Below are positions 11,157-22,697 of a stretch of DNA of 64,000 nt, piece after piece. This stretch comes from Biscogniauxia marginata (Eukaryota; Ascomycota; Sordariomycetes; Xylariales; Xylariaceae). The stretch lies in the NCBI GenBank assembly GCA_022695795.1, contig MU404152.1, positions 1 to 64,000 of the forward strand, read 5' to 3'. The notes under the pieces were generated by a model. The model had not been told where the DNA came from, ran no database searches, and saw only the letters and a list, made by a program, of their open reading frames with translations. The position numbers were made by a program, and so were the translations under genes. Position 1 is the first letter of the stretch. Each line of letters begins with the position of its first letter.

Positions 11157-13326
11157 TCACAGTTCGCTCGTCCTCGCCTCCGCATCCAGAGTATCCACCT
11201 CGGTGCCCAGCGGCGCCATGTCCGCCAGTGCCTCGTCGACGTCGTCGACGCCGATCCCCCGCCGATCGCGGTCGACGGTGGCGGCCTGCCTCTGCACGAA
11301 GCCCAGCAGGCGCACGCAGCCGGCGGGCGTGACGCCCTCGATGCGGCGGGCCTGGCCGATGCTCTCGGGCTTGGTGGCGTTGAGGATGACCCTCTCGTGG
11401 TAGCTGAGGCCGGCGACGGTGCCGTAGTCGAGGTCGGTCGGCAGGCGGAGGCCCTCGTCCCTGAGGAACAGCGCGCGCTCGGCGCGCTGCATGCCGACGT
11501 AGGGCGCGTAGCGGGCCTCGACCGTGACGCGCCCGCGGACGCGGTCGCCGTACGCGGCGACGCCAGGGATCTGCGCGGCGAGGTCGCGCGTGCCGACGCC
11601 GGCGAGCCGCAGCATGTCGAGGCCGCTGCGGTACCGCGAGTCCTCGCGCACGCGGAAGCCGTGCCGGATCCAGGCCGGCGCGCTGAGCGAGTGCCCCGCC
11701 AGGAGCGCCGTCAGCTCGTCCATCTGCTGCTTGTCGTCCGCGTGCCGCGCCCAGCGCCGGTCCGCCACGACGCCCCACTCGCGGCCCTTGGCCGTGAGCC
11801 GCAGGTCGGCGTTGTCGGCCCGCGTCGACATGCGGTACTCGCTGCGGGACGTGAACATGCGGTACGGCTCCGACACGCCCTTGGTGATGAGGTCGTCGAT
11901 CATGATGCCGATGTAGCCGTCCGCGCGCGTCATGGAGACGGGGGGCAGCCCTTGGGCGGCGCGGCCCGCGTTGATTCCCGCGATCACGCCCTGGCCGGCG
12001 GCTTCTTCGTAACCCGTCGTGCCGTTGATCTGCCCCGCCAGGAAGAGCCCCGAAATGGCCTTGGTCTCTAGCGTGGATTTAAGACCGCGCGGGTCGACGT
12101 AGTCATACTCCACCCCGTAGCCGGCCTGGGTCATGTGCACGTTCTCGAGACCGGGGATGGTGCGCAGGAGCTGCTCCTGAGCCTCGGCGGGAATCGTCAT
12201 GGAGAGCCCGTTCGGGTAGATGGTGTCGTTGTCGAAGCCTTCCGGCTCGAGCCAGACGATATGCCGTTTCTTTTCTGCGAATTTTATGACCTTCGATTCA
12301 AGCGACGGGCAGTACCGCGGCCCTTTCACCGTCTCGCGGATGTGGACGGTCTTGTCTAGGTTGGCGCGCACGACATCGTGGCTCGCATCGTTGGTGTAGG
12401 TCGCCCAGCAGGGCAGTTGGTCCTGGACTGATACCTTGTCGTTGAGGTAGCTAAATGGCTCGGGCGGCTCTTCTCCTTCTTGCACCTCGAGGACATCGAA
12501 GTTGATGCTCTTCTTATCCAACCGCGGCGGCGTGCCCGTCTTCAACCTGCCAAGCTTAAAGCCGGCTTCCCTCAGGGATTTGCTCAGCCCGAAAGTCGCC
12601 GCCTCTCCTATGCGCCCCGACGGGTAAGTCGTCAGCCCTATATGTATCTCGCCTCCTAGGAAGGTGCCCGTGGTGATGACGACCTGGCTCGTCGGCAAAA
12701 CCTCCCCCGATTCCAGCCGCACACCAGTGATCCTGCCTTTCGCCGGGCTACTCGGATCCGCACTACTATCGACCACGATATCCGACACACTACCAGTTAT
12801 CACAGAGAGATTGGGGTATGTGAGGAGCTCCTCGCGCATGTATTTCTTGTACAGCGCGCGGTCGATCTGCGCCCGGGGTCCCCAGACAGCCGGGCCCTTC
12901 CTCCGGTTCAGGACCTTGAAGTGCACGCCCGCCTTGTCTATTATCCGGCCCGATACCCCGTCCAGCGCGTCGACCTCGCGTATTATCGTGCCCTTGCCGA
13001 TCCCGCCGAAACTAGGGTTGCACGAGCACACTCCGAGGTTGTCGAGCTTGGGGGTTACCAGCGCCGTACGTGCGCCCGATCGTGCGGCTGCAGCGCAAGC
13101 CTCAGTGCCCGCATGTCCGCCTCCCACAACGACGACATCGAAGGGCCTCCAAAATGCGCCGTTAGCTTGTTTCCAATTGGGTATATTAGCACAGCAGGTA
13201 GTTCACCAACCTGGAACCCTCGGCGATGGTGGCGAAAGTGTTGCGGTTGAGACTCGGCGCGAACGGTCGTCGCCGGGCAAGGCCAGACGGCCGGCTCAAG
13301 CCTCTAGGTCGCCACGCCTTCCTCAT
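11157..13326 (-). CDS. MTO1: MTO1/MnmG homologue, mitochondrial tRNA U34 carboxymethylaminomethyl-modifying FAD enzyme
   Basis: Two exons, complement(11157-13146, 13211-13326), 701 aa. Exon 1 starts at ATG 13326 and encodes an Arg-rich presequence ([15 protein letters not shown]...). A 64-nt intron (GTTGGT donor, CTAAC branch site, GGAG acceptor, phase 2) leads into the Rossmann FAD motif [18 protein letters not shown]. Further MnmG hallmarks are [12 protein letters not shown], the FAD-contact loop [20 protein letters not shown], and the C-terminal GIDA_assoc region ([15 protein letters not shown]). Family knowledge: with the GTPase Mss1/MnmE it modifies the wobble uridine of mitochondrial tRNAs for decoding NNA/NNG codons. 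The 3' part (about 11160-12000) is strikingly G+C-rich compared with the N-terminal part. Convergent with CRD1, divergent from the MFS gene. Confidence 0.95.
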
Positions 13327-14079
13327 GCTCACAATGGCAAGAAGCAATGCATATTAGGTCGATCTCGTAGAAAAGGACTCACGCTGCTTGTCGCATTGCG
13401 AGATCCAAAATTTCTCGATAAGGAATTACGATAACGACTAAAGATTAGGATTGGAAGGCGGTGTGGTTGGTTTGAGGCGGAATGTTAGGCGGTGTCTTTT
13501 TCTGCCGGCTAAACTATTTCCAGATTAAACACCATTATAAGCCCCTTTTTTAGTCCGGGCCTTGAATGGCCGTACTTTATAGAGTACTATCTTTAAGCAA
13601 CACTACTTAATACGTTTCATATTTACGGCGAGAATTACAATCAACTCATGGACATCAAGGATAAGTATGATCCGAACAACACAATCTATTGTTTGGCCGC
13701 AGGGAAGAGCGCAAGGACGGGGCGCCTTTGCAAGGTCCAGGGCCAGGATTTGTAGAGCTTTGCTTACGTGTAGGATTAGATAAATCAGGTGGTACAAGGG
13801 GATACGTACAAATATCGGGTTCATCTAAATTACCGGTTCCACAAAGCTAACCGTCGAGGTTGAACATTGCCAGTCGGGCCTGACAGCTCATGCTTGGTCG
13901 TGTATCAAAAAATAAAAGCCCGCCTCTCAGCGATATCCTCCATGGTTTACTTCTCCGTTTGCGTGCTTGCCGCTAGGCATCGACATTACCAGTTCACCGG
14001 CTCATAAGACCGACATCTCAAACAAAGAAAGCCTCGCCCGTTACTTGCAGACATTGTTGAAATAGGGATACACGGTCCC
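13327..14079. other. Divergent region between MTO1 and the MFS transporter
   Basis: Presumed promoter of MTO1 (leftward) and upstream DNA of the MFS gene (rightward). No gene recognised. An open frame at 13603-13824 on the minus strand looks like chance. The 13440-13620 part is AT-rich. Confidence 0.5.
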
Positions 14080-16389
14080 ATGTCCCCCCTTATGTGTATA
14101 TAGATAGGGCATACGCCCACCTCTACAGAGTCTCGCCTTAGACCATCCATCATATCCCGCCCACTCACTCCTCTCATCTCAACAGAAACGTCTCCCAGTG
14201 CAGCAGACCCGGACAAAGCGTCGGCCGTGCCGTTAGGCGCCGATGTTGCCGCTGAAGCTGACGTACGACAGCCTTCGACCGTCGAAGCCGAAGGTGAGCC
14301 GCAGACTCGGTACGCGTACAATCGAGATTACCGATTCTGGACCATTATCGTTGCTCTTTGTACTATGCAGATCCTGTGTTCGCTGGAGAATACCGTCGTG
14401 GTCACCTCCCTACCTACCATTGTTAACGAATTAGGTCTGGGAAGCAGCTACATTTGGGTCACCAACATATTTTTCCTAGCAACGTGAGGTTTGAGCATCC
14501 GCTTGAAGTTGCAACGCACCACCGCCTGTCCTTCTTTGAAATCTGCTGAACAAAGCCCAGCTCCGTTGTGCAGCCGCTTACAGGCCAGTTTGCTGGCCTC
14601 TTTGGCCGCCGGCATGTCGCGCTATCCGTCGTCGCCTTGTACACGCTCGGCAGCGGTCTCGCTAGGGGAGCAAATGGGCCGGCCATGCTGATCGCTGGCC
14701 GCGCCGTACAAGGTGCCGGGAGCAGAGGCATGACGGCTATCATGGGCATTGTCATCTCCGACCTCGTCCCTCTGCGGCTGAGGAGCAGTTACCAGGCCAT
14801 TCTCGCCATGACGTACGCAATCGGCATGGCTATTGGTCCCGTAGTGGGCGGCGCCCTTGTCCAGAATGAAACTTGGAGATGGGTTCGTGACTGACGTCCA
14901 TTCTAATTCGCGCCGAGACTTACAGCTCACTGACGATGATTTATAAATCCTTAGGTGTTTTACATCAACCTGCCTTTTGGCGGTGTCTCTCTCTCCCTCC
15001 TGTGGCTATTTCTGCGTGTGAAATGGGACAAGGAAACCAAGATACGGGACAAACTCATACGGATCGATGTCGTGGGCAACACCCTCTTGGTGGCATCCAC
15101 GGTATCGGTGCTTATCGCGCTGACTTGGGCCGGCTCTGAGTACCCATGGTCATCTTACCGTATCCTTATACCGCTGATCATCAGCCTCGCCGGCCTCGTC
15201 GGTTTCTTTTGCCTTGAAGGCTCCACATGGGTGCCGGAGCCTGTGATGTTTGTCCTCCACAACTTTCGTTCCCCCAGCATCATGTCTCTGCCCACTTCGA
15301 CCCCTCTCTTTATATTTTCGGTATCCTACTGGAATGTTGCAGACTGCAACGCTAACTTGGAACGCCGGCAGGCCGCTTCGTCTTTTCGCAAATCGTACCT
15401 CCGCTATAATATATGCGAATACCTTCATTGTCTCGATGCTGAACTACTGGATTTTCTTTTTCCTGCCTCTCTATTATCAAGCTGTCCAGCTATCAACACT
15501 CACTCGTTCGGGCGTACAGATCCTACCCATCACCTTGATAGCCGTCCCCGGGGCCGCGGTCGGAGCGGTTGCCCTGTCCAAATGGGGTAAATATAAGCTG
15601 CTCCACATCATCGGCTTCGCTTTCCTCGCGGCTGGTGTCGGCTCCTTCTCTGTACTCACCAGGGACTTGAGCACAGCAGAATGGGTCTGCCTCCAGATTC
15701 TCCCATCAGTTGGCGCCGGCATGGTCCTAGACACCCTCCTGCCAGCCTTCCAAGCAGGTGTAGGGGAGGTGGATTCCGCGGCCGCCGCGGCGAGCTGGTC
15801 ATTCGTGCGCAGCTTCGGGAATATCTGGGGTGTTGTGATCCCGGGAGCTATCCTCAACATCTACAGCAGTCGTGATGCCGTCGATGTCATAGCTGATCCA
15901 ACAGCGAGATCGTCGCTACAGAGTGGCGGCGCGTACTCAAGCGCAACGCGAGACTTCGTCTTGTCGTTTTCCGAACCAACGCGGGATCAGATCATTGAGG
16001 CTTTTACAAGAGCCCTGAGCAAGGTCTTCCTTATCGGCATCGCATTTCCGGCACTGTCATTCATCTTGTCGTTTGTGGAGCGGGAGGTGAAGCTGCGGAC
16101 AGTGCTGGATACTGAGTTCGGGCTTGAAGACAAGGAGAAGACAAAAACTAGCGGAAAGGTCTGGGGGATTTTTTCCTTGAGGGAATTGAGAAAAATCAAT
16201 GCGCTCATTCTATGTTTTAATTTACATCGGTTTGATACTTGGTTCATTCTCGATCCTACCCAATTAACGCCCACCACGAGCTGCGACTGTTGTAGACCTC
16301 AGCCTACTTTGCCCTTACGACAGGGGTTACAAACGATGAGGAGCCGCCATCTCACATTATTTCTGTTGGTTAGAAGCCCTTCCTGTTAA
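14080..16389 (+). CDS. Major facilitator superfamily drug/efflux transporter (14-TM DHA2-like)
   Basis: Exons I can support: up to 14483, 14561-14882, 14955-15247 and 15372-16389, phases consistent. Landmarks: FWTIIVALC and ENTVVVTSLPTIVNELGLGS (TM1), motif A as GQFAGLFGRRH, RAVQGAGSRG near TM4, motif C as GPVVGGALVQNETWRWVFYI, then FANRTSAIIYANTFI and WSFVRSFGNIWGVVIPGAI. Such proteins export small molecules at the plasma membrane. The N-terminal frame is open from 14104 but has no ATG. One possible first exon is 14080-14093 (ATG, then MSPL), spliced over 48 nt to 14142, giving about 662 aa; this is tentative. Two donors are unusual (GTTCGT at 14883, GTTTGT at 15248). The last 70 or so residues look unlike the family and may include an unrecognised intron. 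The neighbour is a broken GMC oxidoreductase. Confidence 0.82.
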
Positions 16390-17368
16390 GCTCTACTTTT
16401 GAAGGCGTTATATCCTATTTTAGATTACATTCTGGCTCTCGATACCCCTAAACTGACTGTGTTCTTAGCTATTTGGGATGTCTTCGTGTACCCAGCTAAA
16501 CGATTATCTGCCCCTGGCTTACCCTATTTGCCATAACACCAAAGCTTACAAAAAGTTGTTATAGTTATACATAGAGCAATGCAGAAATTCCATTATAATA
16601 CTTAGAGCTTAAATATTTAACTTAAACTTGTGTTTCTTTTCTTCCCTTAGTACAAGCTTTTAAAGTGACAGCTAACCGGTTCAAGATAAATCCCGAGACG
16701 ATTTTTTGATAGTGTAGAATAGGCTAAGGAAGAAGTGGGCTTTTAAAATCCAAATATTATTTTCCCCTTTATTTATTGCTCAGGAGGGGTAAAGCATAGA
16801 GGCTGGTGTGCCAAAAGCACCATATTTCCTCCTGGTAGTCCGAACTTTATATCGTGTACATGGTGAGAAGAGACGAAAATATGAGGATAGCATCAAGTGT
16901 ATTCGTTCAATGTGAGTCTAGATAGTTTGGCGAAGCCTCATCTATACATATATAGGAGACGAGAGGTCGTATAACCCAATACTCCAACAGTACATGTGTC
17001 GTGGACACTGATTATCGCGAGGCTAGTTGGAGCGGGTGCAGTGTTACCCTGATAAAGAAGTTCAAAGATGGTCCAGGCATTTGAGGCAACAAGTGTGCAA
17101 GGAATAGCATAAGGGCCCCCCTTACCTATGTAGCATCCCTGGGATCTGAATTGGCTTAAGTGTAATATATAGTTAGTTGTACAGCCCAAGGGACCGGTAA
17201 GGGATCAACGCGATTCTTTCGCTTCGCCCACCCATCATATTATGGGTTTTCATCACTCCTTCAATGATTTGAAAGGAAGGCCCTCCTCGGAGACTCATCA
17301 AGTATTAACCTCTATTGTCTGAATCCTTCCTCGAATCTTAGTGTTTTCGTCAGCAAATCATCACCAAA
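16390..17368. other. AT-rich spacer between the MFS gene and the GMC relic
   Basis: No gene. Sequence is visibly AT-rich from 16400 to 16800. The last 100-150 bp before 17369 are pyrimidine-rich like a fungal promoter/leader and end in ATCACCAAAATG at the GMC start codon, so the promoter of that gene appears preserved. Confidence 0.6.
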
Positions 17369-17877
17369 ATGTCTTCAGAGGCCTACGACATTGTCATCAT
17401 TGGTGGCGGTACCTCAGGCCTTGTTCTTGCCAATCGCCTCTCCGAAAACCCAAACTTACAAGTTATCGTTCTCGAAACCGGTGAATACCGTAGCGCAGAC
17501 CCGAGTACCCTGACTCCGGACGCTTGGTCGTTGCTGTCGAGTTCACCAGCTAACTGGACATTCCATACGGCCCCCCAAAAAGAGCTCGTAAGGCAGATCA
17601 CAATCCCGCAAGGAAAGGCCCTAGGAGGTTCTAGCGCAATCAATAGCTTCCTCTTTACCCCTACGTCTAAGGCGACTGTGGAAGGATGGAAGAGCCTGGG
17701 CAACGAGGGTTGCGACTATGCCACGTACGAGGAGGCGATGAAGAAATCGTTTACTCTACATAAGCCCTCGGGTGTGATGCGAGTATCGTGCCCCTAGAGC
17801 CGACGGCAAACCCCCAAGCAGTCGTCCATGCAGTTGCTGAGCTGGGCGCTAGCTTTATCAAGGAAGACATACTGTGA
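17369..17877 (+). pseudogene. GMC oxidoreductase reduced to its N- and C-terminal ends
   Basis: ATG 17369 begins a normal GMC flavoprotein N-terminus: dinucleotide fold YDIVIIGGGTSGLVLANRLS, then ANWTFHTAPQKEL, the GMC signature region PQGKALGGSSAINSFLF, and SLGNEGCDYATYEEAM. After HKPSG (about residue 135) the frame hits TAG at 17795. Shifting one base from 17773 reads CDASIVPLEPTANPQAVV and FIKEDIL, ending TGA 17875-17877. That matches the extreme C-terminal FAD-contact segment of the same family (typically DASIxPxxxxxNxQ). Complete members are about 550-620 aa, so roughly 400 residues, including the substrate domain and catalytic His, are missing. An internal deletion with a frameshift explains it. 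The product, if made, cannot be an active oxidase or dehydrogenase. Confidence 0.87.
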
Positions 17878-20320
17878 GTCGAGGCGGCACTCGGAGTGGT
17901 CTACTGAGCCCCACGAGCAGGTGGAATGGCACGACGATATGGGAAAACTGCTATGATTTACTCTTGGACATTCTTTAGAGATTATTTGGCGACCGAGTAC
18001 AAAAGAAGAAGAAAGCCCGTACAGGAAAACCACGGCACAGTCATTACTGACTTTCACATTTACTCCTACTTTACAGAATGTCTCTGCTGTTAAAACAAGT
18101 TTACCTCAAGTGCCTTGTTCTAAACCATCTTTCCCGGTATGAGATACTTACATCTAGCTTCGTTTCACTGATCGGTTTTAGTTGCACGGCGCAGTTAGTT
18201 TGGATCTAATGACAATACCGTCTGCTAAGTACACCATAACTAAGTTATACCGCCGTAGTCAAATTATCAAGTCTACTATATAGCACGCTATGGTCCACCT
18301 TATCCTTCCGAAATTCCATATCCACAACCTTCTATGTTATGAATACTGATTATCACGCCCGTAGCTACAGAATTATAACACAGACATCGTAGTATGGAGT
18401 CTAAGCATTTTGTAATAGGTAGGTAGCTTTCCCAATTGTGGATAAGCCACTTGGTACGCAACTTACGAAGCATCGGTTCTAATTCAACACCCTTTGTCTT
18501 TCAGGACCAGTACAGCTGCGATATCTGACAAAACTATCGCTTTGCCTTCCAGTCCTCACTCCACAACGGCCAGACCACAGATCTTAAGTCTAGTTACATT
18601 GTTCACAAGGTAGGTGGGTAAAAAATTGAGTTCATAAAAGCAATGGATATTGGGTTAAGCAACTTGAACAGGATCTGCCCGCCACGAGTGACTCACAGCT
18701 CTACAAGAAGACCTAAAAACACAAGAACCCTGTGGCACCATAACTACTGCTCGTCATCGGTACATACAGTGACCGTCAAACCACCCATGTCTTTCTTCTA
18801 AACGAAGCAGGATTATCAAAAAACTCGTACCCTGCTGGCCATGTTACAGAACTTCGTTTTTTTCTCCCTCGACTTTGGTGTACATCGAAATTCGATAGGG
18901 CAATGATGAGCTTTTAAGTCTTGTGGCGAAGAAACCATGTTGAAAGTATAAAGTTGAGCTTGACAAGCACGTGGTTGATAGTTTGAGTTCAAATCGAAAA
19001 GCCACGTGAAGCAGGTAGGTAGGTATGCAAGACGACTTCATCCCCTGATAATCCCACCCCACGCTCTAGAATTACAGTGGGAAAAGAGAGAGAGAGAGAA
19101 GAAAAAAACATTCACCACTGAACAATAGAAATGTTGCTTACTTACACATCAAGTAGGCTAGAATGTACTATTCCTATAGTGAATGACAAATGTTTTGTTA
19201 GTGCTTATAGTGTTTATATAGCCGCGACTCAATTTTTGAACATTTCGGGTAGTGAAAAACACGCCTAGATAATGGTCATCAAGGTCCCCTCTAACCGTGC
19301 TCATAGAAATCCAGGAGTTCTAGAAGCAAAGGCGAGATAATTATTCAGCATCAGTCAGGAGAGCGTAGAGGAGGGGGGTATGAGTCCTTAAGTGGCTTAT
19401 TCCAGATCAAATTAGGATCCTCTATTTGCCGTTCCTTCCATATATCATGATAGCTTTTATGTTCCCCTAAGTAGTACCAGATTCTCAAAGGGAGTCATTA
19501 GCTTTTAGCCTCATAAAGCCGGCCTTAATAGTAAGGAAATTAACATATAAGCTTTCATTCGAATTATAATACTGTAGTCTATAAGCCCCCTCCCCCCCCT
19601 GAGTATTGCGCAACTATACGTGGCCTAGTTATCGTACGGGGATCAAGCCACCAGGAAGCATTAGATATTGTGTTTTGTCAGTATAAATTGGGCTGAGTCA
19701 ACCAAAGCCCAGATTTTAAGGTTTGTTCTCGTATACATCTACACTCTCTGTATTTTCTGCAAGACCCTAAGAAAACCGAGTGCCTTTTCCTACCCTCGCA
19801 CGACATAATAATGATTATAGTGGATTAGATTTATGGCATCGGTTTCCAAGGTTTAGTTGTGAATACCGTTGGCTGTGTGATACTTAGTCGGGAAGTAAAT
19901 AACCATAATCCATCCTACGGATTACTACCGAAACCGTTCCTGTATGTCTAGCATGCGTCTCACAATTCTCTATAAATGCATGTCCCCAGTCAGCAGGCTT
20001 ACAGTACCATTCTAATCTACAAGCGGAGTTATAGTGAATTTTTATGGAAGTTGGACCACCCGTAGCAGACTGAGAGCATCGTTACCCCTGATATTATAGA
20101 AAGGCAATGTTAGAGGCCAAGAATACGGCAAAGGGAGGTGGTATTCATCAAGAATGAAGGCGAACGTGTTGCTAGAACTATATCTTCGATGTGACCTCAA
20201 GCTGTCACCGTGAATCGCTTTAAAGATTCTTCGATCTCTGTAAATACAACCATCCCTTGTACAGATTATGGCAATAAAACAGCGGGCTAATTACTAGGGC
20301 AAAATTCATCATAAATTAGC
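17878..20320. other. AT-rich gene-free region
   Basis: About 2.4 kb with many stops in all frames and no recognisable gene. TAGGTAGGTA-type copies occur at 18416-18425 and around 19013-19025, and a GA repeat near 19083-19102. The composition fits old RIP-mutated or otherwise decayed DNA. By eye I see no terminal inverted repeats, LTRs or transposase fragments. The final 100 bp are probably the VPS45 3' UTR. Confidence 0.55.
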
Positions 20321-22152
20321 TCATCTCCTGCCAACCTCTTTCCTCAACCTCGCTGCTGTCGTTGTGGGTGGAGGCTCCGGCCAGGATGACACAGCGTCAT
20401 CAACTTCCTCTAGGAACGTCGCTGCGTTATGAATTGTGGTCCCTCCTAGGACGACTCTTATGCCTGGCGATGATGCATTGATGCTGGCAACCGTCTTGGC
20501 TTCCTCGTACGTTGCTCCACCAATGATGAATATCACGATATCCTGCGGCTTATCCCGTGTCATCCCGCCACCATCGACAAACGGGTATTGCTGCTCTCGC
20601 AACCTCCCTTTGATCAGGTTTTGTAATGTGGTCTCTAGATGTGGTGAGTGTTGGGTGTAGACATTTTCAACACCCTTGAGACCCTTGATGGCTCGGGCGC
20701 CGGAGAAGATGCCACCCGACTCGAAAATATCCGCGATGCCTCCAGCCGCTTGGGACTGTTGTAGGGAGTTGTGGTAAATTAATAGTTTTGCTACCAAGTC
20801 GGCCTGCCGCGCTGGAACGCCACCTGCCGCGGTCAACAAGTCCACTAGCATGGCCAGCGAGTTTGACGGGTGTTTTTCATATCGTAAAGCATACAGTGCC
20901 ACCAGACCAACCTTATTCTCCGTGGTCACAGACGGGGACTGGATCAATCGTTGTACGTTCTGCTGAAGTTAGCCACCAGAATAGGGCAGATAGGGCGCTA
21001 TTGTGGGCTTACTCTCAGGTCCGTAGCATGATTATCATTACAGGCTAGACTTTGCTCGACCTCACTGACTTCTAACAGGCTCTCTGCGCCCACCCTCCGA
21101 CTGAGCTCGGAAACTAGGGTAACGTGCTTGCTGACGTTTCCAGAAAGCTTTCGGAACTCTGGGTATTCTTCAATAAAGCGCTTCATGTCAGTTATCGACT
21201 CGATGTTGGCATTGTTCTTTGTCTTGGACTGATACTGTTCCACGTAGTCCTTGATGTTGCCGCCTAGGTCTCCGAAGTTTAGGTACATATTCTTCTTGAA
21301 AAATGGATCTTGGTCCTGTGACAAAACAATTTCCTTGAGTTCTGGTCGGATATCTTGGATATCGCCAAGATCCACTCGCCCATTGTGAATACCAAGGAGA
21401 TGATGCACCATGGCTTGATAGGTCCATTGATTGAGGAGAGGCGTTGCAGGATCCTCTCTTCGGTCTACGATAAGTAGTATCGGCGGCGTGTCTACTTTCC
21501 GGAAATCGAACAATTGCTCCTCCTGTGTAATGTGATATCGAACCTCTGTGGCCAGCTTCTTTGATAGTAAGCTATTTTTCTCGTACCGGATTAGTGGCTT
21601 CTTCTTGAGCGCCAGCAGGACAGCCAATAACCCCTCGGTCGTCCGCTGCAGGGAGTCTGCATTCCACATATCTGGCGTCCCACTCCATATCTTCTGCTGA
21701 GGCAGAGTGAGGTTGAGAGAAAAGAGGTCCGGATTGATAACGAGGAAGTCTGCGAAATGTTCCTGGACCGACTTGACGATCTCGTGATCGTCTGCCTCGG
21801 CCAGCCTTTCTAAAGAGGACTTCTTCACCACGTTGCTGAAGTACAGGTAGTACTCGCCGTACTTCGGATCCCGCAGTTCATCAATGAGTAACTGGATTGA
21901 GTCTGGCGATGGCCGGACGAAACACAGGCAGCGAAGATGCCGCATCTTTTCACGATTCGGATTATCCAGCCGATCGGTGAGATAGACCTCATGATTGAGT
22001 AGCGAGGACTGCGTGATGGCGGTAGAAACTATAGGCACGGTATCTCTGTCCAATAGAAGAATCTTCATCTTAGCGGACGGTGCAGCAGATGCGCTGTCTC
22101 CGGCCGCCACCATCTTGGAGATGTAGCCGGAGACGGCTTGGACGACATCCAT
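20321..22152 (-). CDS. VPS45: Vps45, Sec1/Munc18-family vesicle fusion regulator
   Basis: Two exons, complement(20321-20962, 21013-22152), 593 aa, the usual length for Vps45. The 50-nt intron has GTAAGC, GCTAAC branch site and TTCAG, phase 0. The whole chain fits an SM protein: N-terminal domain with KILLLDRDTVPIVSTAI and HLRCLCFVRPSPDSIQLL, domain 3 with PPILLIVDRREDPATPLLNQ, QAMVHHLLGI and the MYLNFGDLGG segment, and C-terminal IVIFIIGGATYEEAKTV and RVVLGGTTIHN. Family knowledge: Vps45 binds the syntaxin Tlg2/Pep12 at trans-Golgi and endosomes and is needed for vacuolar protein sorting. The start ATG at 22152 is supported by the conserved region that follows closely. Divergent from MMM1. 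Confidence 0.96.
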
Positions 22153-22697
22153 CTCGGAGGCTTACAGGGCCAACCAAGAGAATTGATCGGTAGGCGCTGC
22201 TGGACCGGTGGTTATAATGACATAGCCAGGCTCAGTGAATCGCTCGGGAGATGCACTGTGGAGAAGCTTGATGGCTGGGTTCTGTTTTGTTATGAGGTAG
22301 ACTTATGCGATTGACAGGTCATGTGGACGAGGTGTAAGTGGACAGTTGGAAGCAAGCTGCAAGTTGAAGCTGCGGCTACAAAAGGTGCATCGTCACCGGA
22401 CAGGGGGGTTTGCCGCTAGCAAGCAAGATGTCGTCAAAGTCGCCAATACTTGTGTGTCAGCAAAACCCTGACCGACTTTTAAGTAAACAGTACCTGCCAG
22501 CGATAAGATAAGAAATTTAGCAAAGACTCCCGTCGGCCACTAAGGTCCTGCAAGTCTTAGCCTTAGTAGTCTAATAAGAAAGAGTTCCCGTCTCTTCCCA
22601 CATTCAAAGAGCATAGTTTCTCTGCACACAATCATGGACGAACGCAGTTGACGGATACCACCCATCGGTTGCTCGAGGTCTTTTGACGCCCGAAGCC
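22153..22697. promoter_or_regulatory. Shared divergent promoter of VPS45 and MMM1
   Basis: 545 bp separate the two start codons, so both promoters must lie here or overlap. No clear TATA box. A GT-rich donor-like sequence and AT-rich patch near 22500-22580 are the only visible landmarks. Confidence 0.6.

Noticed and set aside
11397..12071. Long plus-strand open frame antisense to MTO1
   Set aside because: Open frames opposite very GC-rich coding DNA are expected. The minus strand shows unmistakable MnmG motifs.
17760..17800. An intron joining the two GMC ends
   Set aside because: The two parts touch with only a one-base frame change; there is no room for an intron, and the missing ~400 residues are not encoded nearby.
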